DNA from: a bacterium | GTDB taxonomy: Bacteria > Cyanobacteriota > Sericytochromatia > S15B-MN24 > UBA4093 | DNA length: 64,000 nt | Direction: 5' to 3' | NCBI GenBank assembly: GCA_017744355.1 | Contig: JAGIBK010000001.1 | Location: forward strand, 835,694-899,693 | Shown here: positions 1 through 8,621 of the stretch, one piece after another | Layout: each line of letters starts with the position of its first letter | How positions within the stretch are numbered: the first letter of the stretch is position 1 | Notes under the pieces: generated by a model | What the model was told of the DNA's origin: nothing | The model's input: only the letters and a program-made list of their open reading frames with translations | The model's database searches: none | Program-made: the position numbers and the translations under genes

Positions 1-853
1 CCTGGACCTCATAACCCGATTGCTCGTGGATGCCGGCGATGGCGTGGCGCTCGAAGAGCCGGGCTACTTGGGAGCCCGCCATGCCTTCATGACAGCCGGT
101 GCGCAGCTGATCCCAGTACCCGTGGATGATGCCGGACTGGTGGTCGATCAACTGCCGGCCGGGGTGAAGCTCGTCCACGTCACGCCCTCCCACCAGTTCC
201 CGACTGGCGTCGTGCTCTCCCTGCCACGGCGCCTGGCGCTGCTCGATTGGGCTCGCACCCAGGGCGCGCTGATTGTGGAGGACGACTACGACAGCGAGTT
301 CCGCTACGGCGATCGCCCCATTCCCTCGCTACAAGGTCTGGACACGGCCGGGGTGGTCCTTTACGTGGGCACCTTCTCCAAGATCCTGTTTCCCGCTCTG
401 CGGTTGGGCTACATGGTGGTGCCGCCGGAATGGGCGCCCTTGTTCGCGCGCGCCAAGTGGTTGGCAGACCGCCAGTCGCCACTGCTCGAGCAATTGGCCT
501 TGACGGACTTCATCGTGGAAGGCCACCTCGAGCGTCACCTACGGCGCATGCGTGTCCTGTACGAGGGCCGTCGCCGCTGTCTGCTGCAGGCATTGCACGA
601 GCACCTGGGCGAGCGCGTGACCATTCTCGGGGACCACGCCGGCCTACACGTCACGATCCGGCTGCGCACGCACCTCGATGGAGAGGCAATTGCGCAACGG
701 GCTGCCGCGCTCGGAGTTGGAGTCGCCACCACACGCGCGTGCTATATGGGAAACCCCGAGGAAACCGAGCTCGTGCTGGGCTATGCGGACCTCGACGAGA
801 GGAGCATCGAAGTGGGAGTGCGTCGCCTTGCCGCGGCCCTCGACGAAACCTGA
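1..853 (+). CDS. MocR/PdxR-type regulator, aminotransferase domain (5' truncated)
   Basis: The reading frame is open from base 2, so the gene enters from outside the window and its N-terminal GntR winged-helix domain is not visible. The 283 residues present form a fold-type I PLP-dependent aminotransferase domain. The motif EEPGY, the segment EDDYDSEFRYG and the PLP-lysine segment GTFSKILFPALRLGYM (Lys codon 380-382) are those of MocR regulators, in which the domain senses PLP or amino compounds and does not catalyse. A plain class I aminotransferase is the alternative, but EDDYDSEFRY strongly favours MocR. The gene ends at a strong terminator. The target genes lie outside the window or are unknown. 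Confidence 0.85.
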   Translation, partial: LDLITRLLVDAGDGVALEEPGYLGARHAFMTAGAQLIPVPVDDAGLVVDQLPAGVKLVHVTPSHQFPTGVVLSLPRRLALLDWARTQGALIVEDDYDSEFRYGDRPIPSLQGLDTAGVVLYVGTFSKILFPALRLGYMVVPPEWAPLFARAKWLADRQSPLLEQLALTDFIVEGHLERHLRRMRVLYEGRRRCLLQALHEHLGERVTILGDHAGLHVTIRLRTHLDGEAIAQRAAALGVGVATTRACYMGNPEETELVLGYADLDERSIEVGVRRLAAALDET

Positions 854-893
854 CGTCAAGGAGCACCGAGAGGGCGGCAACCATCCGCCACTT

Positions 894-926
894 GCCCCCG
901 CCCTCTTGGGCGGGGGCATTTTGTTC
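894..926 (+). terminator. Rho-independent terminator of the MocR gene
   Basis: A perfect 10-bp stem (894-903 with 908-917, all G/C) closes a 4-base loop and is followed by ATTTTGTT. It starts 40 bases after the MocR stop codon. Confidence 0.88.
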
Positions 927-1147
927 TGCCTGAAACTTCTGCGCCGGCTGGAGGTTTTTATTTCATTCGCCTCGCAGCTCATCGTGCATCGTCCCCTCCC
1001 CGATGAAAGGCGCCATCGAAGCCCCACGCCCAGCCATCCCGAGCAAATGCACGAATTGCTTCCAGAGGCTCAGGCTTCCTGCGCTCTTTACGCAGACTTC
1101 CAGGGAATGCCCCCTACCTTCGCTCACCATCACGGCCTCCTTTGAGA
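927..1147. other. Intergenic stretch without a recognisable gene
   Basis: Between the MocR terminator and the lysR promoter I see no open frame with a ribosome site on either strand. The reverse-strand frame across this stretch has no Shine-Dalgarno and runs into lysR. Confidence 0.5.
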
Positions 1148-1176
1148 TTGAAAACGCCTTCCATCGGCTGTATGAT
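1148..1176 (+). promoter_or_regulatory. Sigma-70-like promoter of the LysR-family gene
   Basis: TTGAAA (1148-1153) and TATGAT (1171-1176) are separated by 17 bases, giving a start near 1183 and a leader of about 68 bases. Close to the ribosome site a short inverted repeat, TCGG-AAAAA-CCGA (about 1224-1236), resembles a LysR-type T-N11-A site and could serve autoregulation. Confidence 0.65.
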
Positions 1177-1250
1177 AGGTGGCCGGCGTTAATCGATCCA
1201 ACGAAATGTTTTGATGGCTTCATTCGGAAAAACCGATTAAGGAGAGCGTG

Positions 1251-2156
1251 ATGGAGTTGCGACACCTGCACACGTTCCTGGTTGTGGCGGAGAACTTGAG
1301 CTTCACGCGGACCGCCGAGACCCTCAACTACGCGCAATCAAGCATCACGGCCCAGATCCAGGCGCTCGAGGCCGAGCTCGGCGTGCCGCTCTTCGAACGC
1401 CTCGGGAAGCGGGTGCGCCTCTCGGACGCGGGCAAGCGAATGGTCGGGTATGCCCAGCGAATGATTCAGCTCGAAGAAGAGGCGCGGGTGTTCGTTCCCG
1501 GCACGGCCGAACCATCGGGTGTCCTGATGATCGGCGCTCCCGAGAGCCTCTGCGCTTACCGGCTACCTGCCGTTCTCAGCAAGTACCGGCAGCGCTATCC
1601 GCGGGTTCAGCTGATCGTGCGACCGGGGGATTGCGCGGATCTGCGCCGCTCGGTGGCCGATGGCACGCTCGATCTCACTTTCTTCCTCGATCAGATGCAG
1701 GCGTTTCCGAGCGTGCAGGTTGAGGCGCTCTTGTCCGAGCGGATCTTGCTCGTCGCCCATCCGGAGCATCGCCTGGCCACGTGCAAAACTGTCGAGCCCT
1801 CGGATATCACGGGCGAGGTCGTCCTCCAGACCGAGGCGGGCTGCACCTATCGCAACCTCTTCGAGCAGATGCTGAGCGAGGCCGGAGCCCGACCGGAAAC
1901 GGTCATGGAGTTCGCGAGCATCGAGGCCATCAAGCACTGCACGATGGCGGGAATGGGTGTCGCCGTCTTGCCCGAAATCGCCGTGGCATCCGAAATCGCG
2001 CGCGGATCGCTCGTCGCCCTACCGTGGGTCAATGAGATCTCGGTTCTGACCCAGCTGGCCGTGCACAAGGACAAGTGGCTCTCTCCCGCCCTGAGCGCCT
2101 TCTTGGACATCGCGCGCGAGACGATCAAACCGCAAGCAGAAACGTCACGCCGATAA
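1251..2156 (+). CDS. LysR-family transcriptional regulator
   Basis: The 301-residue protein has the LysR architecture: an N-terminal winged helix-turn-helix (about residues 1-60, with LSFTRTAETLNYAQSSIT as the recognition region), a linker helix, then a periplasmic-binding-protein-like effector domain (about 90-295). The ATG at 1251 is chosen because AAGGAG lies six bases before it; the GTG just upstream is too close to that site. Length is normal for the family. The effector cannot be deduced. LysR regulators usually control a divergent neighbour, but here the upstream gene ends at a terminator, so autoregulation or a distant target is likely. Confidence 0.9.
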   Translation: MELRHLHTFLVVAENLSFTRTAETLNYAQSSITAQIQALEAELGVPLFERLGKRVRLSDAGKRMVGYAQRMIQLEEEARVFVPGTAEPSGVLMIGAPESLCAYRLPAVLSKYRQRYPRVQLIVRPGDCADLRRSVADGTLDLTFFLDQMQAFPSVQVEALLSERILLVAHPEHRLATCKTVEPSDITGEVVLQTEAGCTYRNLFEQMLSEAGARPETVMEFASIEAIKHCTMAGMGVAVLPEIAVASEIARGSLVALPWVNEISVLTQLAVHKDKWLSPALSAFLDIARETIKPQAETSRR

Positions 2157-2261
2157 AAGTAGGCCCCCACCGTCACCAATCGATTGTTGCTCAGCCGGGG
2201 TGAGCGTGACAGAATCATCGCGGCCATGAGACCGAGCACCGCGAAAGAAGCGAGGGCGGCG

Positions 2262-2492
2262 ATGGAAGTGACGCTGTGGATCCTGGTCGGGCTGCTGATT
2301 CTGGCCCTGCTTGCGACGACGGTCGTTCGGGTGGTGCGACGGCCCCAGCCCGAGTTCAAGGGTTCCCACGCGGCTGAACGCGAAGCGGACCAGCCCCTCT
2401 ACGATCGCTATGACAAGGACGAAGTCGACGAGCGAGAGTACGAGCGGCGGCGGCGCCACCTGAGCGAGGACCGAGATGTGGACCGGATATGA
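2262..2492 (+). CDS. Small membrane protein with charged, SHOCT-like tail
   Basis: The 76-residue protein has one N-terminal transmembrane segment (about residues 4-25, WILVGLLILALLATTVV) followed by a highly charged soluble tail. The end, YDKDEVDEREYERRRRHL, looks like the short SHOCT motif of small bacterial membrane proteins (a D/E-E-E-Y/F helix), but the match is by eye. The ATG at 2262 is preferred because it starts directly before the membrane segment; an upstream in-frame start at 2184 lacks a ribosome site and would add a non-hydrophobic extension. No function is known. Confidence 0.6.
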   Translation: MEVTLWILVGLLILALLATTVVRVVRRPQPEFKGSHAAEREADQPLYDRYDKDEVDEREYERRRRHLSEDRDVDRI

Positions 2493-2504
2493 GGTGAACC
2501 GTTT

Positions 2505-2603
2505 TCAGTAAGGCCAGCGCTCCGAGCCGGGATGAAAAGCGGCCTGCACCGTCATTTTGCCCTTCTCAGGCTGTTGCCGTTCGCGTTCGCGGCGCTCTGC
2601 CAT
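2505..2603 (-). CDS. Predicted 32-residue basic/charged small protein
   Basis: A 33-codon reverse-strand frame starts with ATG at 2603 and has a perfect AAGGAGG (2610-2616) six bases upstream. The product begins MAERREREREQ-like (Arg/Glu rich), continues with QQPEKGKMT, and ends SERWPY. I recognise no family. It is too short for usual gene finders, but the ribosome site is among the best in the window and resembles those of the other small hydrophilic genes at 12344, 14174 and 15099. It occupies most of the gap between the SHOCT-like gene and the channel gene and is transcribed against both. Confidence 0.55.
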   Translation of the reverse strand: MAERRERERQQPEKGKMTVQAAFHPGSERWPY

Positions 2604-2800
2604 GGTCGCCCTCCTTGTGGTCACCCCCACGCGGGCCATGCTGTATCCATCGCCCTTTCAAGTAAAGCTGCGTTCGGGCCTTTGCAGGCACCTGGATCGT
2701 AGGCCCCTGCGGCATCCGAGCCCGAGGAAGGGTTTGCATTCGGGGCCGCATCGTCCACAATCGCGCCTGGGGCCGCAAGCACCGGGTAAGGGGCACCTGC

Positions 2801-3592
2801 ATGGCAAACGATCGCGATCGCGCGTCCGAACCAGGTGCCGCCACGCCGCCTCACTTCGCGGCGCGGCGGCGCGCCATTCGGCAGTTGAACCGAATCCTCG
2901 ATCTGCCGATGGCCGTTCTGTCGCTGCTGTTCTTCGCTTTGATCATCGCGGACTTCGCAGCCCCGCCCCAGGCCACGTACCGGACGTATTTCGACGAAGC
3001 CACCCTCATCATCTGGTTGCTGTTCGTCGTCGAGTACCTGGTGAAGCTCGCCATCGCGCCGAACCGGCCGCGCTACATCCGTCACCGATGGCTCGATCTC
3101 TTGGTCTTGCTGTTTCCGGTGCTTCGGCTGTTGAGGGTCCTTAAGCTCGTCTGGATCGGCTTCTCCCTGTTCCGGCTGGGAATCGCCCTTCGGCGCGGGC
3201 TCAAGGGGCTGAAGCGGTTTCTGATGGCCAGTCGGTTTGGCTACGTCGCCGGCACCACCGGCGTGGTCGTGCTCACGGCGAGTGCCGCGATGCTGGCCCT
3301 CGAACACGACGTCCAGGAGAGCCAAATCCACAGCTTCGGGACCGCCCTCTGGTGGGGCGCTGCCATCGTCACGACCGTCGGATCCGATGTCTTTCCCAAG
3401 TCCGTCGGTGGCCGGATCCTGGCGGTGCTCATGATGGGGTACGGCATGGCCGTGTTCGGGTATTTCGTCAGCCATGCCGTCAACCTGCTCCAGATCCAGG
3501 TCAACGAGTCCAAGCGCCAGCCAGGGCAAGCGAAGCACCACGGGACAGCGGCGTCAACCGCGGACGAGAAGCCTAAAGGCCCCGAGCCCTAA
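2801..3592 (+). CDS. Voltage-gated-like ion channel, potassium channel family
   Basis: The 263-residue protein has the six-segment layout of a tetrameric cation channel. S1 lies at about 34-53, S2 at 65-88, S3-S4 at about 95-135 with several spaced Arg/Lys, S5 at about 147-168, then a pore helix and S6 at about 208-235. The pore reads ALWWGAAIVTTVGSDVFP, so the filter is TTVGSD and not the usual TVGYGD. This points to an ion transporter subfamily with non-canonical filters, and selectivity is uncertain. AAGGGG precedes the ATG by about seven bases. An imperfect hairpin (3609-3633, GTGGTAACA against TGTCACCAC) follows the gene without a T-run. Confidence 0.75.
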   Translation: MANDRDRASEPGAATPPHFAARRRAIRQLNRILDLPMAVLSLLFFALIIADFAAPPQATYRTYFDEATLIIWLLFVVEYLVKLAIAPNRPRYIRHRWLDLLVLLFPVLRLLRVLKLVWIGFSLFRLGIALRRGLKGLKRFLMASRFGYVAGTTGVVVLTASAAMLALEHDVQESQIHSFGTALWWGAAIVTTVGSDVFPKSVGGRILAVLMMGYGMAVFGYFVSHAVNLLQIQVNESKRQPGQAKHHGTAASTADEKPKGPEP

Positions 3593-3728
3593 GGACCGAT
3601 CGCTTGAAGTGGTAACATGGGCCGTGTCACCACGAACCTCTTACTCGTAACCCGATGAACGAAAAAGGGTTGCCTTCCCCACGGGCGAGGCCATCCCTGA
3701 TTCAGGCGGGTCGCATGGCGGTCGAATC

Positions 3729-6551
3729 ATGTCAACAACTTACTGGGCCATCGGACAGCGGGTCCGCAGCGAGGCGGAACCCTCGCTCGGACTTGGCATC
3801 ATTGAAAGCTTCCCCACGTCGCGCAGCATTCAAATCGCCTTTCCAGGAGCCGGCGAACGCCGGATCTACAACCCGGCGAACGCCCCGCTGCGACGCTTCG
3901 AGCTCGGCGTCGGCCAATCGGGACAGACGCAGGACGGCCGAACCTTCCGGGTCGAGCGAATCGAAGAGACCGAGGACGGGCTTCTGACCTATCACGGGCA
4001 GGGAATCGTGGTGCCCGAGCTGCAACTGGCCGATTCCAGCGCCTCACGCGATCCGCTTCAACGCTTGTTCGCCGCTGACTTCAGTGCGCACGAGGCCTTC
4101 GACCTGCGCAAGACGGGCTGGCACCTTCGCTCCGAGGTCCTCCAGCAGCGCTGCCGCGGTCTAACCGGCGCTCGCGTCTCCTTGTTGCCGCACCAGCTGG
4201 CCATCGCCTACAAGGTCAGCAGCCGCGAGTATCCCCGTGCATTGCTCGCCGACGAGGTGGGGCTCGGCAAGACCATCGAAGCCTGCCTGGTCTATTCGGC
4301 GCTGCGCGCCCTGGGCCGCGCGGATCGGGTGCTGGTGCTGACGCCGAGCAGCCTCGTCCACCAATGGCTGGTCGAGCTTTATCGGCGCTTCAACGAGCTG
4401 TTCACGGTCGCCCACGCCGAGCTGATCCCCGCTCAGGGCGACGGGCGACGCGGGCAAGAGGCTCAGGCGGAAAATCCCTTCGCCGACGCGTCGCGGCTGA
4501 TCGCCCCGTTGGATTGGCTGCTTGAGCCTGGTCGGCTTCAGCAGGCCCTCGAACACCCCTGGGACCTGGTGATCGTGGACGAAGCGCACCACCTGACCTG
4601 GTCGCGCGAGCAAGCGAGCCCCGGCTATCAGGCCGTAGAGGCCCTCGCCAACAATAGCCAAGGCCTGCTGCTGCTGACGGCGACCCCCCTGCGGCAGGGC
4701 CTGGAAACGGAGTTCGGGTTGCTGCGCCTGGTGGACCCCGAGCGCTTTGCCGATTTCGAGCGGTTCGAGGCCGAGCACGCCCACATGCGAGAGGTCGCCG
4801 ACCTGGCCCGCCGTCTCTACCTGGGCGAACAAGTCACCGACGAGCTGCGCCGCATGTTTCCCGAAGCGCGCTGGGATGGCACCACCGCAGAGTCCCTCCA
4901 GCAATTGATCGATCGCCACGGCACGGGGCGGGTCTTGATCCGCAACCGTCGTGAGAAGCTGGGCGGCTTTCCTGGCCGGCAGTTGCACCTCACCAGGCTG
5001 CCGCTTCCTCCGAGCTGGCAAAAAGCCGATATGTGGCCGGAGATCGCAGGACTGCAGCGCATGCTGAACCTCCCGGTTGGAAAGGGAGAGGAGCCCCCCG
5101 CCAAGGATGACCCGCGCGTTGCTTGGCTTCTGGAGCTGATCCGCGAGCTGGGCAAAAAGAAGGTGGTGGTGATGGCGTCAAGCGTCGCCACCGTCAAGTG
5201 GCTGGAGAAGACGGTCCGGCATCACTCCGGCCTCAAGGTCGCCGTCTTTCACGAGCAGCTCGGGCTGGTCGAGCGGGATCGGCAGGCCGCCTACTTCGCC
5301 GACCCGGAAGGCGCCCAGATCCTGATTTCCAGCGAGATCGGCGGCGAAGGACGCAACTTCCAGTTCTGCCATCACCTGGCACTGTTCGACCTGCCGCTCC
5401 ACCCGGATGCGCTCGAGCAGCGGATTGGTCGCCTGGACCGCATCGGCCAGACCGAGACGATCCAGGTGCACGTGGCCTTGGTCGAGCAGACCCCTGGCGA
5501 GGCGCTGTTCCAGTGGCATCGCACCTTGCGCGTGTTCGAGGCCCCGTTGACCGGCGGCGAGCACTTGATGGCGGCACAGGCGCAAGCGCTGCTCGATCTG
5601 CTGAGAGCGCACACGCCCCGTCACCGCGACCAGGCCAAGCTGGACGCATTTTTGCAAGAGACCGCAGCGCTGCTCGCCCAGCATCAAGCCGATGTCCAGG
5701 CCGGGGTGGACTTTCTCATCGATCTGAATTCGTGCGACCAAGAGCTGGGCGATGCGCTGGTCGGCGAGGTGAAGGCCTTCGACTATCCGCTCTTGAAAGA
5801 GGCCCTCAGCGGGCTGCTCGAACACTTCGGGGTCGTCGAGGAGGACCTGGCGGACCCGCTGATCCAGCGAATCCGCCCCGGCGACCTGATGAAGGTCGAG
5901 CCCTTCCCCGGCCTGCGGTCCGATGGCTACCTCGCGACCTATGACCGAAGCCTGGCATTGGCGCGCGAGGACATCCAGTTCCTGAGCCCCGATCATCCGC
6001 TCGTCGAAGGGGCTCTTGCCCTCTTACTCGACCAATCGGAAGGCCGAGCGAGCATCGCCCACTGGGCGGGGGCACCGGAGCAGGGCGTCTGGATCGAGTT
6101 CCTTTTCCTGCTCGAGGCCGTGGGCCCCGGCCGGTTGGGACTGCCGCGGTTCCTGCCGCCCACCTCCTTGTCCCTGACCCTCGATCTGCGAGGCAAGGCA
6201 CGCCCGTCCCCGCAGGCGCAGGAGGCCAGGCTTCTGCCCTTGAGCCCCTCGATCTGGGCACGCATGGCAGGGGTGTTGCAGGACCAGGTGCCGGCGTTGC
6301 TCGAAACCGCCGAAGAGATGGCCAACGCCCAGCTACAAAGCCAGGTGGAAGCCGCCGTGGCCCAAGCGGCGAGAATTCTCGGCTCCGAGCAGCAGCGGCT
6401 CGAGGAGCTGCGCGGCTTGGGCAGCGTCTCGGCCGTGGAACTCGCCAGCCACTCGGAGAAGGCGAAGGAGACCCTTCGCCACCTGAGCGCGGCCCGCGTG
6501 AGCCTGGATGCCGTGCGCGTGGTGTTGCTCGACCCGAGCTCGCCGGGATAG
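3729..6551 (+). CDS. rapA: RapA-like SNF2-family ATPase, RNA polymerase recycling factor
   Basis: At 940 residues this is close to E. coli RapA (968). Residues 1-110 look like the N-terminal beta-barrel region. The SNF2 ATPase core follows with Walker A DEVGLGKTIEA (about 175), the DEAHH box (about 285), TATPLRQG, and the C-terminal helicase motifs SSEIGGEGRNFQF and QRIGRLDRIGQT (about 540-575). A long C-terminal region includes helical segments rich in Glu and Gln. RapA binds RNA polymerase and uses ATP to release stalled or post-termination complexes. No good Shine-Dalgarno precedes the ATG. The gene converges with pirin, with a 19-base gap. Other SNF2 proteins are possible, but the DEVGLGKT/RIGRLDRIGQ set and the length fit RapA. 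Confidence 0.82.
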   Translation: MSTTYWAIGQRVRSEAEPSLGLGIIESFPTSRSIQIAFPGAGERRIYNPANAPLRRFELGVGQSGQTQDGRTFRVERIEETEDGLLTYHGQGIVVPELQLADSSASRDPLQRLFAADFSAHEAFDLRKTGWHLRSEVLQQRCRGLTGARVSLLPHQLAIAYKVSSREYPRALLADEVGLGKTIEACLVYSALRALGRADRVLVLTPSSLVHQWLVELYRRFNELFTVAHAELIPAQGDGRRGQEAQAENPFADASRLIAPLDWLLEPGRLQQALEHPWDLVIVDEAHHLTWSREQASPGYQAVEALANNSQGLLLLTATPLRQGLETEFGLLRLVDPERFADFERFEAEHAHMREVADLARRLYLGEQVTDELRRMFPEARWDGTTAESLQQLIDRHGTGRVLIRNRREKLGGFPGRQLHLTRLPLPPSWQKADMWPEIAGLQRMLNLPVGKGEEPPAKDDPRVAWLLELIRELGKKKVVVMASSVATVKWLEKTVRHHSGLKVAVFHEQLGLVERDRQAAYFADPEGAQILISSEIGGEGRNFQFCHHLALFDLPLHPDALEQRIGRLDRIGQTETIQVHVALVEQTPGEALFQWHRTLRVFEAPLTGGEHLMAAQAQALLDLLRAHTPRHRDQAKLDAFLQETAALLAQHQADVQAGVDFLIDLNSCDQELGDALVGEVKAFDYPLLKEALSGLLEHFGVVEEDLADPLIQRIRPGDLMKVEPFPGLRSDGYLATYDRSLALAREDIQFLSPDHPLVEGALALLLDQSEGRASIAHWAGAPEQGVWIEFLFLLEAVGPGRLGLPRFLPPTSLSLTLDLRGKARPSPQAQEARLLPLSPSIWARMAGVLQDQVPALLETAEEMANAQLQSQVEAAVAQAARILGSEQQRLEELRGLGSVSAVELASHSEKAKETLRHLSAARVSLDAVRVVLLDPSSPG

Positions 6552-6570
6552 CCGGGTCGAAACCCGCCCG

Positions 6571-7590
6571 CTAGCCCGGATACTCGAAACGACCGTCCGG
6601 GTAGCGGGCAAAGCGGCCGGCACCCCGCTCGTGTACGGGGCCTTCCTCGGGCCAGGGCCAGCCTCCGAAGCCGGTCGCTTGGTATTCGCCGAAGGCCTGT
6701 TGGATTTCAGCGGGCGAATTCATGACAAAAGGGCCGTACTGGACAACGGGCTCCGAGATCGGCCGCCCTTGCAGCAACAGCAAGTAACTGGCCTCCGGGC
6801 CCGCGACGAGCTCCTGCTCGGTGTCGGGGCGCAGGCGTACCCCCGTGCCCGACGGGACGTTTACGCCCGAGACCTTGAGCCCCGCGCCCTCGTAGTAGTA
6901 AAGCGTTCGATTCGTCCCCGCGCTGGCGGCAGGCAAACGCCATTTCGCGCCCGGCGCCATCCGGATCAGCCAAATCGCCACATCCGCCGCCGCGTTGGCG
7001 GCCCAGGAGTCGGGCGGCGGCGAGGGGGCGCGCTCAACGCCGAGGTCACCCGCGATCACCGTGACCTCGGTCTGGTGGCCCGCATCGTCGAGCGTCACCA
7101 CGGTCGGCATGGTCTCGTGCCAATACATCTTGAAGTGAGGCGCGACCATCTTGCCGGCACGGGGCAGGTTGAGCCAAATCTGGAAGAGCTCGAGCGGGTT
7201 CGGGCCCTGCTGGTAGAGCAAGGGGAACATCTCGGCGTGGACGATCCCCTTGCCGGCCGTCAGCCACTGCACGTCGCCCGCGCCGAAGCGCGCCGTGGCC
7301 CCGAGCGAGTCGGAGTGGTCGATGAAGCCCTTGCGCACGATCGTGACGGTCTCGAAGCCGCGATGCGGATGCCCCGGGAAGCCCGGCACGACGTCCCCGT
7401 GGTACATCCGCCAGCCGTCGAGGCCTGCGAAGTCTTGCCCGATGTCTCGCCCTTGTAGCGAGGCGGCCGGTCCCAGGCGCTCATTGCCCTGCGGGTAGGC
7501 GTCGTCGTGGTGGACGCAGAACAGGAAGGGATCCGAGGTCTGCCAGGGCATCCCCAGCGGGAACATGGAGAGGATGGGATCGGTGCTCAT
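6571..7590 (-). CDS. Pirin family protein
   Basis: The 339-residue bicupin has the pirin metal-site motifs: HPHRGFETVT supplies two histidines, and GKGIVHAEM supplies the third histidine and the glutamate. Pirins bind iron; bacterial members act as quercetin dioxygenases or as redox-linked regulators. The ATG at 7590 begins MSTDPILSMFPLGMPW, with AAGGAGG at 7603-7609, a long 12-base spacing. A frame extension upstream to 7773 lacks family similarity and is rejected. The C-terminal tail of about 50 residues, ending WPEEGPVHERGAGRFARYP, is longer than in many pirins. A long hairpin lies just upstream (7613-7645). Confidence 0.85.
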   Translation of the reverse strand: MSTDPILSMFPLGMPWQTSDPFLFCVHHDDAYPQGNERLGPAASLQGRDIGQDFAGLDGWRMYHGDVVPGFPGHPHRGFETVTIVRKGFIDHSDSLGATARFGAGDVQWLTAGKGIVHAEMFPLLYQQGPNPLELFQIWLNLPRAGKMVAPHFKMYWHETMPTVVTLDDAGHQTEVTVIAGDLGVERAPSPPPDSWAANAAADVAIWLIRMAPGAKWRLPAASAGTNRTLYYYEGAGLKVSGVNVPSGTGVRLRPDTEQELVAGPEASYLLLLQGRPISEPVVQYGPFVMNSPAEIQQAFGEYQATGFGGWPWPEEGPVHERGAGRFARYPDGRFEYPG

Positions 7591-7612
7591 GGCAAAGCGC
7601 TGCCTCCTTGGA

Positions 7613-7645
7613 ATCGAGGGGTCCCCTCTGAGGGTACCCCTCGAT
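7613..7645. repeat. 33-base inverted repeat upstream of pirin
   Basis: Arms ATCGAGGGGT (7613-7622) and ACCCCTCGAT (7636-7645) are perfect complements, and the inner bases CCCT/AGGG can pair as well. It lies 23 bases before the pirin start, so it is either an operator or a hairpin in the pirin leader. Confidence 0.55.
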
Positions 7646-7849
7646 CGGCCCTCCTGGGAAGATGCGCTCCCGCTCGGTGCAAGATGGTCGAGGCGGTCAC
7701 TGCCTCTATGAAGTCGCAATCCGAGTACGAGTCGACGTTCGAGACTGGCTCGAGGACCCTCTGCTCGCCCCATGACCCGGCCTGCACGGGGCCTTTGCCC
7801 CGAAACTCGCGGCTAATCTTCTGCGGTCCTGACAAAGGCATCCCGCAAT
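7646..7849. other. Divergent intergenic region between pirin and the 7926 gene
   Basis: The 335-base gap from 7591 to 7925 has no convincing gene. It holds the inverted repeat at 7613, a second repeat at 7850, and presumably promoters for both flanking genes, though I find no -35/-10 pair that I would defend. Confidence 0.45.
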
Positions 7850-7866
7850 CGAGGCCCTAGCCTCGA
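7849..7866. repeat. Short inverted repeat sharing TCGAGG arms
   Basis: TCGAGGC-CCTA-GCCTCGA is a 7-bp perfect stem with a 4-base loop, about 60 bases before the 7926 gene. Its arm starts with the same AATCGAGG as the repeat at 7613, which suggests one binding protein for both sites. Confidence 0.4.
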
Positions 7867-7925
7867 AGAAGCCGCAAAGGCGAGGTTCGCCCGGTGGGGA
7901 CAAGAGGCGAAACGGAGGTATCGGG

Positions 7926-8486
7926 ATGCGAATGGCAGCATCAGCCCCGTGGCTCGGTGAGGGCGCGATCGCCGGCATGCTCGGCGGCGCGGTCTATGGT
8001 CTCTACGAGGCCTTCGCCCTACGGCCCCGCGGCATGGGGCGGTGGGGCCACATGAACGCCATCGGCGCCACGCTCCCATGGTACCGCCCCGTGCAGGACG
8101 ACTTCCGCTGGGGGCCGAGCGGAACGGGGATCGTGCTGCACGCCATGACCTCAGCCATCGGCGGGGCTGCCTACGGCACGCTGCTCGGCACCTACGATCC
8201 GGCGCACGCCCGCTCTCTCGGGCGCGAGGCCCTCACGGGCCTGGGTTGGGGCGCGGCCTTCTGGGCGACCTGGGGTCTGCTGATCGGGCCCTCGCTCGAT
8301 CCGGCGATGCTCAAGACGATGGCCCGCGATCGCAACTTCTTTCTCGGCCACCTGATCTACGGCACGATCACAGGCTTGGTGCTCGCGAGCTTGCTCCGAC
8401 GTCGGGCTCGGGGCGCAAGCCGAGACCGGCGTGAGCCCGCGGGCGTCAAGGTCACAGCCGTTCGCGTTCAAGCCCAGCGAACCTGA
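7926..8486 (+). CDS. Conserved-looking integral membrane protein, unknown function
   Basis: The 186-residue protein has about four hydrophobic stretches (near residues 10-32, 75-95, 105-130 and 140-160) with small-residue motifs such as GAIAGMLGGAVYGLYEA, SAIGGAAYGTLLG and GLGWGAAFWATWGLLIG. These repeated Gly-rich helices suggest a duplicated two-helix unit. The C-terminus is Arg-rich and probably cytoplasmic. GGAGGT lies six bases before the ATG, so the start is firm. I do not recognise a family. Confidence 0.7.
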   Translation: MRMAASAPWLGEGAIAGMLGGAVYGLYEAFALRPRGMGRWGHMNAIGATLPWYRPVQDDFRWGPSGTGIVLHAMTSAIGGAAYGTLLGTYDPAHARSLGREALTGLGWGAAFWATWGLLIGPSLDPAMLKTMARDRNFFLGHLIYGTITGLVLASLLRRRARGASRDRREPAGVKVTAVRVQAQRT

Positions 8487-8621
8487 TCCTGGCCCCAGCA
8501 TTGCCAGGACAAGCAATCTATACAATACTTACTTAATCTTTCTTAAGATCCCAGCGCCGCTGCCGGTGCCTTCACGGCGCTCGGCCGCATGCATCACTTC
8601 GACCTGCAAGGAGGAACCACG

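Noticed and set aside
3609-3633. Hairpin after the channel gene as a terminator
   Set aside because: The stem has a mismatch, the loop is large and no T-run follows, so I leave it as a possible structure only.
7591-7773. N-terminal extension of pirin
   Set aside because: It has no pirin similarity and contains the inverted repeat; ATG 7590 is preceded by AAGGAGG.
8501-8526. TTGCCA/TACAAT promoter for the exported 8622 gene
   Set aside because: The spacing of 14 bases is too short for a standard promoter; only the AT-rich patch is noted.
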